A DNA stretch of 14,948 bases. Source: Alphaproteobacteria bacterium (GTDB lineage Bacteria > Pseudomonadota > Alphaproteobacteria > Sphingomonadales > Sphingomonadaceae). Where the stretch lies: contig JAHJWA010000180.1 of assembly GCA_018828205.1 (NCBI GenBank), positions 1-14,948 on the forward strand, in the 5' to 3' direction. Below the pieces are notes generated by a model, which worked only from the letters and a program-made list of their open reading frames with translations, searched no databases and was not told the DNA's origin. Both the position numbers and the translations under genes were made by a program. Numbering within the stretch: the first letter of the stretch is position 1; every line of letters begins with the position of its first letter. Positions 1 to 6,544 of the stretch are shown in pieces.

Positions 1-121
1 TCCGGGAAAACGCGAGGAGACGTTTCGTTCCCGCAAATCGCGCAAAAATTCGCTGCCGGTCAACCGTTCATCCCGCCACTCTTTCGCTTTGACCATTTCT
101 GCGGGCTCAGATTCGCACGGG

Positions 122-138
122 CTAACAATCGCTGTTAG
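122..138. repeat. Small inverted repeat upstream of the M23 peptidase gene
   Basis: CTAACA (122-127) and TGTTAG (133-138) are exact reverse complements separated by ATCGC. The repeat lies 42 bases before the TTG start of the peptidase gene. It could be a small operator or a weak RNA hairpin. The rest of 1-180 shows no gene; a TTGACC at 89-94 resembles a -35 box but has no good -10 at the usual distance. A six-base arm can occur by chance. Confidence 0.25.
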
Positions 139-180
139 GGGACCGGGCGAGGGTCAGAAGTCACAACGACGGGGTCGAAT

Positions 181-1329
181 TTGTCCGATAATACAACCGC
201 TGGCGGCTGGGTTCGCCGCGTGCGCAGCTGGTTCCCCGACCGGGAATTCTTCATGCGCTCCGAAGGCCAGGTCCGTTTCGTGACCGTCTCATCGCGAGTC
301 CAGATGGCGACCGCCGGTCTTGGTGCCGCGGCCCTGTTCGCATTCGTCGGGACGATGGGTGCGATGAGCTGGTCGCAATACCATGCTTCCACCGATCGCG
401 TCATGCTTGCCGAGCGCGAGCACAGGGTCGCCGATTCCGAAGAGCGGCTGGCGACCTACCGCGACGATATCGACGAGGTTACCGACGATCTCCAGCGGCG
501 CCAGAAATTCATCGAGGACATGGTCGCCTCGCTGCCCGCCGATGTGATCGTGCCCGCGGCAGCCCAAAGCGATACCGAGGCCGCGGCGACGGTTGAAAAG
601 GTCTCGATGGTCGTTCCCGAAGCCGCCGAACTGGCGGACATCGAAGCGCGCCAGCTCGCCTTCGTCGAAGGCATGACCCGCTTTGCCGACGAGCGCTCGA
701 CCCGGGCCGCCGCCGCGCTGCGCACGCTCGGGCTCGATCCCGATATCGTGCTGCGCCGCGCCGAGCGCGAGGCGATGGGTGGTCCGCTCGAGAAGCTCAC
801 CACCGGCAGCGGCGACGATCTCGACCCGCGCTTCGAACGGCTCGGGCTCAGTCTCGCGCGGATGAGCGCGCTCGAAACCTCGCTCGATGCGCTGCCGCAG
901 GTCAAGCCGGCCAACACCAGGCTCTCCTCGGGCTTCGGTTTCCGCCGCGATCCCTTCAACGGCCGCGGTGCGATGCACAGCGGGCTCGACTTCGCCGGTC
1001 CGCAGGGGACGCCGATCGCCGCCGCTTCCAAGGGCCGGGTGAGCTTCGTCGGGCGCAAGTCAGGCTACGGCAACACCGTCGAGATCGATCACGGCGGCGG
1101 CTTGATGACACGCTATGCGCATCTTTCCGCCTTCAAGGTCCGCGCCGGCCAGCAGGTCGAGGCCGGGACCGCGATCGCCGCGATGGGCAGCACCGGCCGC
1201 TCGACCGGGTCGCACCTTCATTTCGAGGTCCGCATCGATGGCCGGGCCGTCAATCCCCGCCCCTTCCTGGAGACGGCTCCCAATGTTCTCAAAGAAATCC
1301 GACGCGCGTCCGAACGTGCCAGCCGCTAG
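181..1329 (+). CDS. Membrane-anchored M23 (LytM/LmdC-type) peptidoglycan endopeptidase
   Basis: Predicted 382-residue zinc metallopeptidase that cuts peptide cross-links of peptidoglycan in the periplasm. The N-terminus is cytoplasmic (about 1-42), followed by one hydrophobic membrane segment (about 43-63), a charged heptad-like coiled-coil stretch (about 75-115), a linker, and a C-terminal LytM domain (about 240-365). Zinc and catalytic residues are visible: H266 and D270 in GAMHSGLDFAG, H314 in YAHLS, and H345/H347 in HLHFE, so the domain looks active. The start is TTG at 181, chosen because WFPDREFFMRS reads like conserved family sequence. An ATG at 253 would give 358 residues and neither start has a strong Shine-Dalgarno. 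The downstream bactofilin gene begins inside this one. Single-span M23 enzymes paired with bactofilins (LmdC in Hyphomonas, Csd1 with CcmA in Helicobacter) are guided by the bactofilin scaffold to shape the cell, and I infer that role here. Confidence 0.88.
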   Translation: MSDNTTAGGWVRRVRSWFPDREFFMRSEGQVRFVTVSSRVQMATAGLGAAALFAFVGTMGAMSWSQYHASTDRVMLAEREHRVADSEERLATYRDDIDEVTDDLQRRQKFIEDMVASLPADVIVPAAAQSDTEAAATVEKVSMVVPEAAELADIEARQLAFVEGMTRFADERSTRAAAALRTLGLDPDIVLRRAEREAMGGPLEKLTTGSGDDLDPRFERLGLSLARMSALETSLDALPQVKPANTRLSSGFGFRRDPFNGRGAMHSGLDFAGPQGTPIAAASKGRVSFVGRKSGYGNTVEIDHGGGLMTRYAHLSAFKVRAGQQVEAGTAIAAMGSTGRSTGSHLHFEVRIDGRAVNPRPFLETAPNVLKEIRRASERASR

Positions 1330-1750
1330 AAGCGAGAGACCCATGGCCACGCGCAATTCCTCCTCCACCTTCTCCGTCATCGGCACCGATATTTCGATCC
1401 GGGGCAATATCGAGGCCTCGGCCGATCTCCATATCGATGGCTCGGTGGAGGGCGACATCGCCTGCGCCGCGCTGGTCCAGGGCGAAGGCAGCACGATCAC
1501 CGGCGCGGTGACCGCCGAGACCGCCCGGCTGGCGGGCACCGTGATCGGCTCGATTTCAGCGCGCGAACTGGTGATCCTCAAATCCGCGCGGATCGACGGC
1601 GACGTGCATTACGACGCGCTGACGATCGAGCAGGGTGCCGAGGTGGAAGGCCGCTTCGCCCCGCGCGCGACCGCGAAAGCCGTGCCGGCAAGCGCCGAGC
1701 ACCAGGACGCCGCCAACAGCGACGAACCCAAGCTCGCCATCGCGCAGTAA
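1283..1750 (+). CDS. Bactofilin (polymer-forming cytoskeletal protein, DUF583)
   Basis: Predicted 155-residue bactofilin. The central region (about 28-130) begins FSVIG and runs through repeated short segments such as SADLHIDGSVEGDI and VIGSISARELVILKSARI, whose spaced small and hydrophobic residues are typical of the bactofilin right-handed beta-helix that self-assembles without nucleotide. The tail is Ala/Glu-rich and probably disordered. I choose the ATG at 1283 because it gives MFSKKSDAR, which closely resembles the membrane-targeting start of Caulobacter BacA (MFSKQAKSN), and because GGAG at 1269-1272 lies 10 bases upstream. The ATG at 1343 has a poor ribosome binding site and would remove that peptide. 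The gene therefore overlaps the M23 peptidase gene by 47 bases in another frame, suggesting translational coupling. The inferred role is a membrane-bound scaffold positioning the upstream peptidase. It converges on fadD with only 15 bases between the stop codons and no visible terminator hairpin. Confidence 0.9.
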   Translation: MFSKKSDARPNVPAARSERPMATRNSSSTFSVIGTDISIRGNIEASADLHIDGSVEGDIACAALVQGEGSTITGAVTAETARLAGTVIGSISARELVILKSARIDGDVHYDALTIEQGAEVEGRFAPRATAKAVPASAEHQDAANSDEPKLAIAQ

Positions 1751-1765
1751 TTCTGCCGTGAGCCT

Positions 1766-3463
1766 CTAGGCGGGCAGGACCTCGGCGCGCAGCGCCTTGC
1801 GGTCGAGCTTGCCGATCATCGTCTTGGGCAGGTCCGCGCGGATGATCACATTCTCCACGCGCTCGTGCTTGCCGACCCGCGCGTTGAGCCAGTCCTTCAG
1901 CTCGCTGTCGGAGGGCACGGCGACGCCATCCTCGGCTTCGTTGAGCGTCACATAGGCCATCGGGTGCTCGCCCAGATAGGGGTCGGGATGGCCGATCACC
2001 AGCGCCTCCTTGACCATGGGATGCTCGACCAGCACCGTCTCGACCTGACTCGGGAAAACCTTGAAACCGCCGACCGCGATCATGTCCTTGATCCGGTCGA
2101 CGATCGCCAGGAATCCCTCCTCATCGATGGTGGCGACATCGCCGGTGCGCAGCCAGCCGGCGCCGTCGTGCTGGGCGAAGGCGGTGGCCTGCGTATCGGG
2201 GCGGTTCCAATAGCCCTGCATGATCTGCGGCCCGCGGATGACCAGCTCGCCGGGTTCGCCATCGGGCGCAAGCCGGGTGGGATCTTCCTTGTCGAGCAGC
2301 ATGACCTGCGTGCCGGGCACCGGCTGGCCGATCGTGCCGTGCTTGCGCAGCCCCTCGTAGGGGTTGGTCGAGACCACACCCGAACTCTCGGTCAGGCCGT
2401 AGCCCTCGACCAGCCTGACCCCGGTCGCGCTTTCGAATTTTTCCCGCAAGGGCCCCGGCATCGGCGCGCCGCCCGAGATACAGATCCGCAGCGAAGACCA
2501 GTCGGTCTTGCGGAAATCCTTGTGATCGAGCAGCGCCTGGAACATCGTCGGGACACCGGGAAAGGCGACCGGCCTGGTGCGCGAGATCGTAGCGAGTACC
2601 TGTCCGGGATCGAAGCGCGGGACCAGCACCATCGCCCCGCCCTTCACCACCGTGCGGTTGAGCACGCAGGTGTTGGCGAAGACGTGGAACAGCGGCAGAC
2701 CGCCCATGACGATATCGGCCTGCTCGCGATCGAAGGGGTCGATCATATCGACCTGCTTGGCATTGCTCGACAGATTGGCATGCGACAGCATGGCCCCCTT
2801 GGGGGTGCCGGTGGTGCCGCCGGTGTATTGCAGCAGCGCCAGATCGCCGGTTTCGAGCTCGGGGAGCGGGCTCGGCGTGTCGGACAGCCAGTCGGCAAAA
2901 GGCGCGACATCGGCGCGATCGGGGATGGCGGCAATCTGGCTGCGGCGCAGCGTGCGCAGCGCGAGGCTCTTCAGCAACGGCAGCATGTCGGAGAGCCTGG
3001 CCACCGCCAGCATTTCGAGCGAGGAGCCGTCGAGCACCTTCACCGCGGTCGGCAGCAGCGCGGGCGCATCGAGCGTGACCAGCAGCCTCGTGCCCGAATC
3101 CTCGACCTGCTGGGCGAGTTCCTCGACCGTGTAGAGCGGCGAGAAATTGACCACCACCGCGCCCGCCATCATCGCCCCGTAATAGGCCGAGACATAGGCG
3201 GGCACATTGGGGAGAAAGAGACCGACGCGGTCGCCGCGAGCGATGCCGCGCGCGATCAGCCCATGGGCGAAACGCCGCGCTTCGGAATGGATCTGGCGGT
3301 AGCTGTAATCGCGCCCGAGGAACTCGACCAGACGCGCGTCGGGGCGCGCCTGGGCCTGGCGCTCGAGAATGGCGTGAAGCAGCTCGGGCACCACCTCGGT
3401 TTCCCAGGGGCGGGCGTGGCCATAGCTGGCCGGAACGGGGGGAAAAAGCTTATTGACAGTCAT
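1766..3463 (-). CDS. fadD: Long-chain fatty acid--CoA ligase (AMP-forming)
   Basis: Predicted 565-residue cytoplasmic or membrane-associated acyl-CoA synthetase that activates a fatty acid through an acyl-adenylate and joins it to CoA, feeding beta-oxidation or lipid synthesis. Full family length. Motifs in order: AMP-binding P-loop YTGGTTGTPKG (213-223), GYGLTES (354-360), the TGD adenosine-binding motif (440-442), the FadD signature around DRIKDMIAVGGFKVFPSQVE (456-475), and the C-terminal GKLDRK motif with catalytic lysine K552. Substrate chain length cannot be read from the sequence. The start ATG (3461-3463) is the only plausible one: there is no nearby in-frame alternative and the upstream bases GCGTCATGTTATTGAC contain no Shine-Dalgarno. 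The start codon lies inside two overlapping palindromes that look like a repressor operator. The gene stands alone, downstream of the trcR terminator in the same direction. Confidence 0.9.
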   Translation of the reverse strand: MTVNKLFPPVPASYGHARPWETEVVPELLHAILERQAQARPDARLVEFLGRDYSYRQIHSEARRFAHGLIARGIARGDRVGLFLPNVPAYVSAYYGAMMAGAVVVNFSPLYTVEELAQQVEDSGTRLLVTLDAPALLPTAVKVLDGSSLEMLAVARLSDMLPLLKSLALRTLRRSQIAAIPDRADVAPFADWLSDTPSPLPELETGDLALLQYTGGTTGTPKGAMLSHANLSSNAKQVDMIDPFDREQADIVMGGLPLFHVFANTCVLNRTVVKGGAMVLVPRFDPGQVLATISRTRPVAFPGVPTMFQALLDHKDFRKTDWSSLRICISGGAPMPGPLREKFESATGVRLVEGYGLTESSGVVSTNPYEGLRKHGTIGQPVPGTQVMLLDKEDPTRLAPDGEPGELVIRGPQIMQGYWNRPDTQATAFAQHDGAGWLRTGDVATIDEEGFLAIVDRIKDMIAVGGFKVFPSQVETVLVEHPMVKEALVIGHPDPYLGEHPMAYVTLNEAEDGVAVPSDSELKDWLNARVGKHERVENVIIRADLPKTMIGKLDRKALRAEVLPA

Positions 3464-3477
3464 GTCAATAACATGAC
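3450..3477. promoter_or_regulatory. Two overlapping palindromes over the fadD start (candidate operator)
   Basis: First palindrome: TTATTGACA (3450-3458) and TGTCAATAA (3463-3471), exact 9-base arms around GTCA. Second: GTCATGT (3459-3465) and ACATGAC (3471-3477), exact 7-base arms around CAATA. The fadD ATG is inside the first. Arms of this length and AT content in such a GC-rich region are unlikely to be coding by-product. The shape is what dimeric TetR-family regulators bind, and that family often controls fatty acid genes, so I infer an acyl-CoA-responsive repressor site. No such regulator is encoded in the window. Confidence 0.6.
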
Positions 3478-3499
3478 GCGCTGGGCCTCAAAGGCAAGC

Positions 3500-3532
3500 A
3501 AAAAGGCAGGCGGATCGCGGGTCCGCCTGCCT
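3500..3532 (-). terminator. Intrinsic terminator after trcR
   Basis: An exact 11-base-pair stem, AGGCAGGCGGA (3504-3514) with TCCGCCTGCCT (3522-3532), closes a seven-base loop. Read on the minus strand it is followed by a T-run (complement of the A-run at 3500-3504, then GCTTGCC). It lies 46 bases past the trcR stop codon and separates trcR from fadD. Confidence 0.85.
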
Positions 3533-3578
3533 TGGTTCGCCGCTGGTGCGGCCGGCTTTTGGATCGAACCGGCTGGCG

Positions 3579-4298
3579 TCAGCTCTGGTTCTCGCCCGCA
3601 GCTTCCCCGGCGCGCTTGTTCTCGAGCCAGGCGGCGGCTTCGGCTTCCTGAGCGGCTTCGGCCGCGGCCTTCTGATTGGTGTCACGCTCGGCGCGCAGTT
3701 CCTCGATCAGCTTCTCGCGATCGCTGCTGCCGGGAACGGCGATCGCGGGCTCGGAGGTGTCCTCTTCCGTGACGATCGACTTGGCCGCCTTGGCGACCAC
3801 CGCGTCGAGCTCGCGCTGCGAGCACAGGCCCAGCGTCACCGGATCCTTGGGCTGGATGTTCTGGATGTTCCAGTGCGATCGCTCGCGGATCGCGCCGATG
3901 GTGTTGCGCGTGGTGCCGATCAGCTTGGAGATCTGCGCGTCGGAGATTTCCGGGTGGTTGCGCAGGATCCAGGCGATGCCGTCGGGCTTGTCCTGGCGCT
4001 TCGACACGGGGGTGTAGCGCGGGCCCTTGGTGCGGGTCACCTCGACCGGAGCGCGCTGCATCTTGAGCGCGTAGCCGGCATCCGCCTGCCCGCGCTCGAT
4101 CTCTTCCTGCGTCAGCTCGCCGGCGTGGACCGGATCGCGGCCGGTGTATTTGGAGCTCGCCAGATCGTCCGCCATGGCCTGGACCTCGAGGATGTGCAGG
4201 CCGCAGAACTGGGCGATCTGTTCGAAGGCCAGGCCGGTGTTGTCGACCAGCCAGGTGGCGGTCGCATGCGGCATGAGCGGTTTGGGTTGGTCGGCCAT
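3579..4298 (-). CDS. trcR: DUF1013 family cell-cycle transcriptional regulator TrcR
   Basis: Predicted 239-residue protein of the DUF1013 (COG3820) family, found mainly in alphaproteobacteria and named TrcR in recent annotation. Two DNA-binding-like segments are visible: an N-terminal helix-turn-helix around residues 12-45 (ATATWLVDNTGLAFEQIAQF) and a second around 106-143 (GIAWILRNHPEISDAQISKL, then GTTRNTIGAIRERSHWN). The tail (about 190-230) is rich in Glu, Ala, Lys and Arg and probably forms a coiled coil. The start is ATG at 4298, giving MADQPKPLMPHATATWLVDN, which fits the family N-terminus. The reading frame stays open far upstream through agt, but that extension is a shadow. The gene has its own terminator downstream and a hairpin 18 bases upstream of its Shine-Dalgarno region, so it is probably a single-gene transcript. 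The inferred role is transcriptional control of cell-cycle genes; direct targets cannot be read from sequence. Confidence 0.88.
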   Translation of the reverse strand: MADQPKPLMPHATATWLVDNTGLAFEQIAQFCGLHILEVQAMADDLASSKYTGRDPVHAGELTQEEIERGQADAGYALKMQRAPVEVTRTKGPRYTPVSKRQDKPDGIAWILRNHPEISDAQISKLIGTTRNTIGAIRERSHWNIQNIQPKDPVTLGLCSQRELDAVVAKAAKSIVTEEDTSEPAIAVPGSSDREKLIEELRAERDTNQKAAAEAAQEAEAAAWLENKRAGEAAGENQS

Positions 4299-4320
4299 TG
4301 GGCAAACTTTCGCTGGACTG

Positions 4321-4352
4321 AAAATAGAAGGGCCGCCCCTTTCGGAGCGGCC
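4321..4352 (-). terminator. Intrinsic terminator after plcP-agt, or leader hairpin of trcR
   Basis: On the minus strand GGCCGCTCC (complement of 4344-4352) pairs with GGGGCGGCC (complement of 4331-4339), nine pairs with one G-U, closed by a GAAA tetraloop of the GNRA type. It is followed by CTTCTATTTT. It lies 44 bases past the agt stop and 32 bases before the trcR start. Termination of the plcP-agt transcript is the simplest reading. If the trcR promoter lies inside the end of agt, the same hairpin would sit in the trcR leader. Confidence 0.7.
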
Positions 4353-4396
4353 GCTGGAACCCCTTTCTACGCCACAAGCGGGCGTTGGGCAAGCTT

Positions 4397-5500
4397 TCAG
4401 GCCGCGACGGGCCGGACCTCGGTCGCCGCGAGCCCGGCGACAAACTGACGGGTGGCCGCGGCCCAGCTGAAACCGGCCCCGAATTGGGCGCAAGGCCTGC
4501 GGTTGCGCGTGAGTGCGGCCGCGATCGCCCGATCGAGATCCTGCGCCTGGGCTCCGACCCCCTCGGTCAGGATATCGCGCGGCCCGGCGACGGGGTAGGC
4601 CGCCACCGGAGTGCCGCAGGCGAGCGCCTCGATCATCACCAGTCCGAAGGTGTCGGTGCGGCTGGGGAAGACGAAGACATCGGCCCCCGCATAGCAGCCT
4701 GCGAGCGCCGCGCCGCTGCGACGTCCAAGGAACAGCGCCTGCGGATAGCGCGCCTTCAACCGCTCGAGCGAGGGGCCGTCGCCGACCACGACCTTGCTGC
4801 CGGGATGGGTGCTGGCGAGAAACGCCTCGATGTTCTTCTCGACCGCGACCCGCCCGACATAGAGCTGGATCGGGCGCGGGAGATCGGCGAATTCGGGTGC
4901 GGGCGGCGCTTGCGGCGTGAAACAGGCAAGATCGACGCCGCGGCTCCAGTGGTGGAGCTGGGTCAGCCCCTGCGCGCGCAATTCCTCGCGAATGCTTTCG
5001 GTGGCGACCAGAATGCGCCTCGCGGGACCGTGAAACCAGCGAATGTAGCGCCAGAACCAGCTGGCGGGCAGATGCGTGCGCTTGGCGACGTAATCGGGGA
5101 ACTGCGTGTGATAGGCGGTGGTGAATCGCGCCCCCGCCTTCGTGCAATAGCGGCGGGCCGCCAGCCCCAGCGGTCCCTCGGTGGCGATATGGATCGCCTG
5201 AGGCGCAAAATCGCGCAGGCGTGCCGCCACCGCGCCGGGGCGCGTCAGCGCCAGCCGGATCTCCGGATAGGTCGGGCAGGGCATCGAGGCGAACTGGTCG
5301 GGCGAGACGACCATGACCTCGTGCCCCAGCGCGCGCAGATGATCGCAGGTCGTGGTCAGGGTGCGGACGACGCCGTTCATTTGCGGCAGCCAGGCATCGG
5401 TGACGATCGCGATGCGCTCGGGACCGGATCGTCCGGCCTCGGGCCGGGGCCCGGTCGCTAGCCGCGGCGGTTCGCCGCCGGCGAGATCGCTGCGCTTCAC
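4397..5500 (-). CDS. agt: GT4-family glycosyltransferase, probable diacylglycerol glycosyltransferase (Agt)
   Basis: Predicted 367-residue retaining glycosyltransferase with a two-Rossmann GT-B fold. The N-terminal domain holds IAIVTDAWLPQMNGVVRTL (30-48) and TAYHTQFPDYV (128-138). The C-terminal nucleotide-sugar domain holds YVGRVAVEKN (214-223), VVGDGP (238-243) and FPSRTDTFGLVMIEALACG (278-296). The Glu pair of the GT4 EX7E motif appears as D283-x7-E291. The start is GTG at 5500, overlapping the plcP stop as GTGA, so the two are translationally coupled. In marine and soil alphaproteobacteria a PlcP phospholipase C and a GT4 enzyme (Agt) are neighbours: PlcP makes diacylglycerol from phospholipid and Agt adds a sugar, giving mono- or glucuronosyl-diacylglycerol under phosphate limitation. 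I infer that role from the pairing and the Pho-box-like promoter. The donor sugar cannot be told. An MgtA-like mannosyltransferase role is the main alternative. Confidence 0.82.
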   Translation of the reverse strand: MKRSDLAGGEPPRLATGPRPEAGRSGPERIAIVTDAWLPQMNGVVRTLTTTCDHLRALGHEVMVVSPDQFASMPCPTYPEIRLALTRPGAVAARLRDFAPQAIHIATEGPLGLAARRYCTKAGARFTTAYHTQFPDYVAKRTHLPASWFWRYIRWFHGPARRILVATESIREELRAQGLTQLHHWSRGVDLACFTPQAPPAPEFADLPRPIQLYVGRVAVEKNIEAFLASTHPGSKVVVGDGPSLERLKARYPQALFLGRRSGAALAGCYAGADVFVFPSRTDTFGLVMIEALACGTPVAAYPVAGPRDILTEGVGAQAQDLDRAIAAALTRNRRPCAQFGAGFSWAAATRQFVAGLAATEVRPVAA

Positions 5501-6393
5501 GCCGCTTCCTGCGTCTCGGTGGGTTCCGGCTCGACCGCCGGTTCCGCAAGCGGTTCACGCTTGGCGATCTCGTCGGGCCAGTGGAGGATTTCCATCGTCC
5601 CGTCGAAATGCTCGACCAGAGCGTTGCAGCCTTCGACCCAGTCGCCGTCGTTGTAATAGGAAATGCCGTCGAAATCGCGCATCTCGGCGGTGTGGATATG
5701 GCCGCAGACCACCCCGTCGACCCCGCGTTCGGAGGCGGCGCGGGCGACCACTTCCTCGTATTTCGAGATGAACTCGACCGCGTTCTTGACCTTGTGCTTG
5801 GCCGCCTTGGAGAGCGACCAATAGGGCAGGCCGAGCCCGTTGCGGACCGCGTTGACCCAGCCGTTGAGGCCCATCATGACATGGTAGAGCGCGTCGCCGA
5901 GGAAGGCGAGCCAGCGGTGCGCCAGCATGATGGTGTCGAATTCGTCGCCATGCAGCACCAGCAGCCGGCGCTCGTCGGCGGTGGTGTGGACATCCGCGCG
6001 CTTGATCTCGACCCCGCCGAAATTCATCCCGCAGAAGGGCCGCACCATCTCGTCGTGATTGCCCGGAATATAGACGATCCGCGTGCCGCGATGCGCGCGC
6101 TTGAGCACCCGCCAGACGATGTCATTGTGTTCGGGCGGCCAGTAGAACTTCTTCTTCAGCCGCCAGCCGTCGATGATGTCGCCCACCAGATACATCGTCT
6201 CGCTGTCGGTGTGGTCGAGGAAATCGATCAGCATGGCGGCGTTGCAGCCCTTGGTGCCCAGGTGGATGTCGCTGATCCAGATGGTGCGGAACCGGCGCCG
6301 CTCGCCCAGCGTGCGCTCGGGCACGACCGGCTGAACGATCGGAAAATTGGTCACATTGGCGAGGCTGGCGAGATCGGTAGGCAGCTGCGTCAT
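5497..6393 (-). CDS. plcP: PlcP-type phospholipase C (calcineurin-like metallophosphoesterase)
   Basis: Predicted 298-residue cytoplasmic metallophosphoesterase. All five metal-binding blocks are present: DIHL (42-45), GD (71-72), GNHD (111-114), HGD (148-150) and GHIH (231-234). SDIHLGTKGCNAAMLIDFLD and YLVGDIIDGWRLKKKFYW are close to my recollection of the Sinorhizobium PlcP sequence. PlcP splits phosphatidylcholine and related phospholipids to diacylglycerol during phosphate starvation. Such genes are often labelled UDP-2,3-diacylglucosamine diphosphatase (LpxH-like), which is the main alternative. The neighbouring agt and the Pho-like repeats favour PlcP. The start is ATG at 6393 with GGAAGGG (complement of 6403-6409) nine bases upstream; a TTG start at 6414 would place that ribosome site inside the gene. 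The last 20 residues are a Glu/Pro-rich tail outside the fold. Confidence 0.85.
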   Translation of the reverse strand: MTQLPTDLASLANVTNFPIVQPVVPERTLGERRRFRTIWISDIHLGTKGCNAAMLIDFLDHTDSETMYLVGDIIDGWRLKKKFYWPPEHNDIVWRVLKRAHRGTRIVYIPGNHDEMVRPFCGMNFGGVEIKRADVHTTADERRLLVLHGDEFDTIMLAHRWLAFLGDALYHVMMGLNGWVNAVRNGLGLPYWSLSKAAKHKVKNAVEFISKYEEVVARAASERGVDGVVCGHIHTAEMRDFDGISYYNDGDWVEGCNALVEHFDGTMEILHWPDEIAKREPLAEPAVEPEPTETQEAA

Positions 6394-6440
6394 CGCACAC
6401 GTCCCTTCCTGCAAGAGCTGCCTAGCCTTGCACGGGTAAT

Positions 6441-6480
6441 GTTACAGGCGATTCACAGTTCGGTGACTGTCCGGGGTCAG
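6441..6480 (-). promoter_or_regulatory. Candidate PhoB binding array (Pho boxes) upstream of plcP-agt
   Basis: Read on the minus strand, seven-base elements recur every 11 bases: CTGACCC (6474-6480), CAGTCAC (6463-6469), CTGTGAA (6452-6458) and CTGTAAC (6441-6447). The PhoB half site is CTGTCAT with an 11-base repeat, so the last two form one Pho box, CTGT-N7-CTGT, with exact spacing. The third matches at six of seven positions if the last base may be C; the fourth is weaker. The array ends 47 bases before the plcP ATG. I see no convincing -10 element after it. Confidence 0.65.
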
Positions 6481-6544
6481 TGTTGCGGTTTGAAGGCGCC
6501 GCGGCGATCGCGCGTCACAACCGGTCGATCGGCTGAAATAGCGT

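Noticed and set aside
1865..3772. Open 635-codon frame antisense to fadD and the end of trcR
   Set aside because: It runs through two genes, the trcR terminator and the fadD start region, and has no recognisable motif; a shadow frame.
4299..5558. Upstream extension of the trcR frame through agt and into plcP
   Set aside because: Arg/Ala-rich shadow of agt; the family N-terminus begins at the ATG at 4298.
6481..6544. Terminator between the quinone oxidoreductase gene and plcP
   Set aside because: GC-rich palindromic bits such as GCGATCGC are present, but there is no stem with a T-run in the right order.
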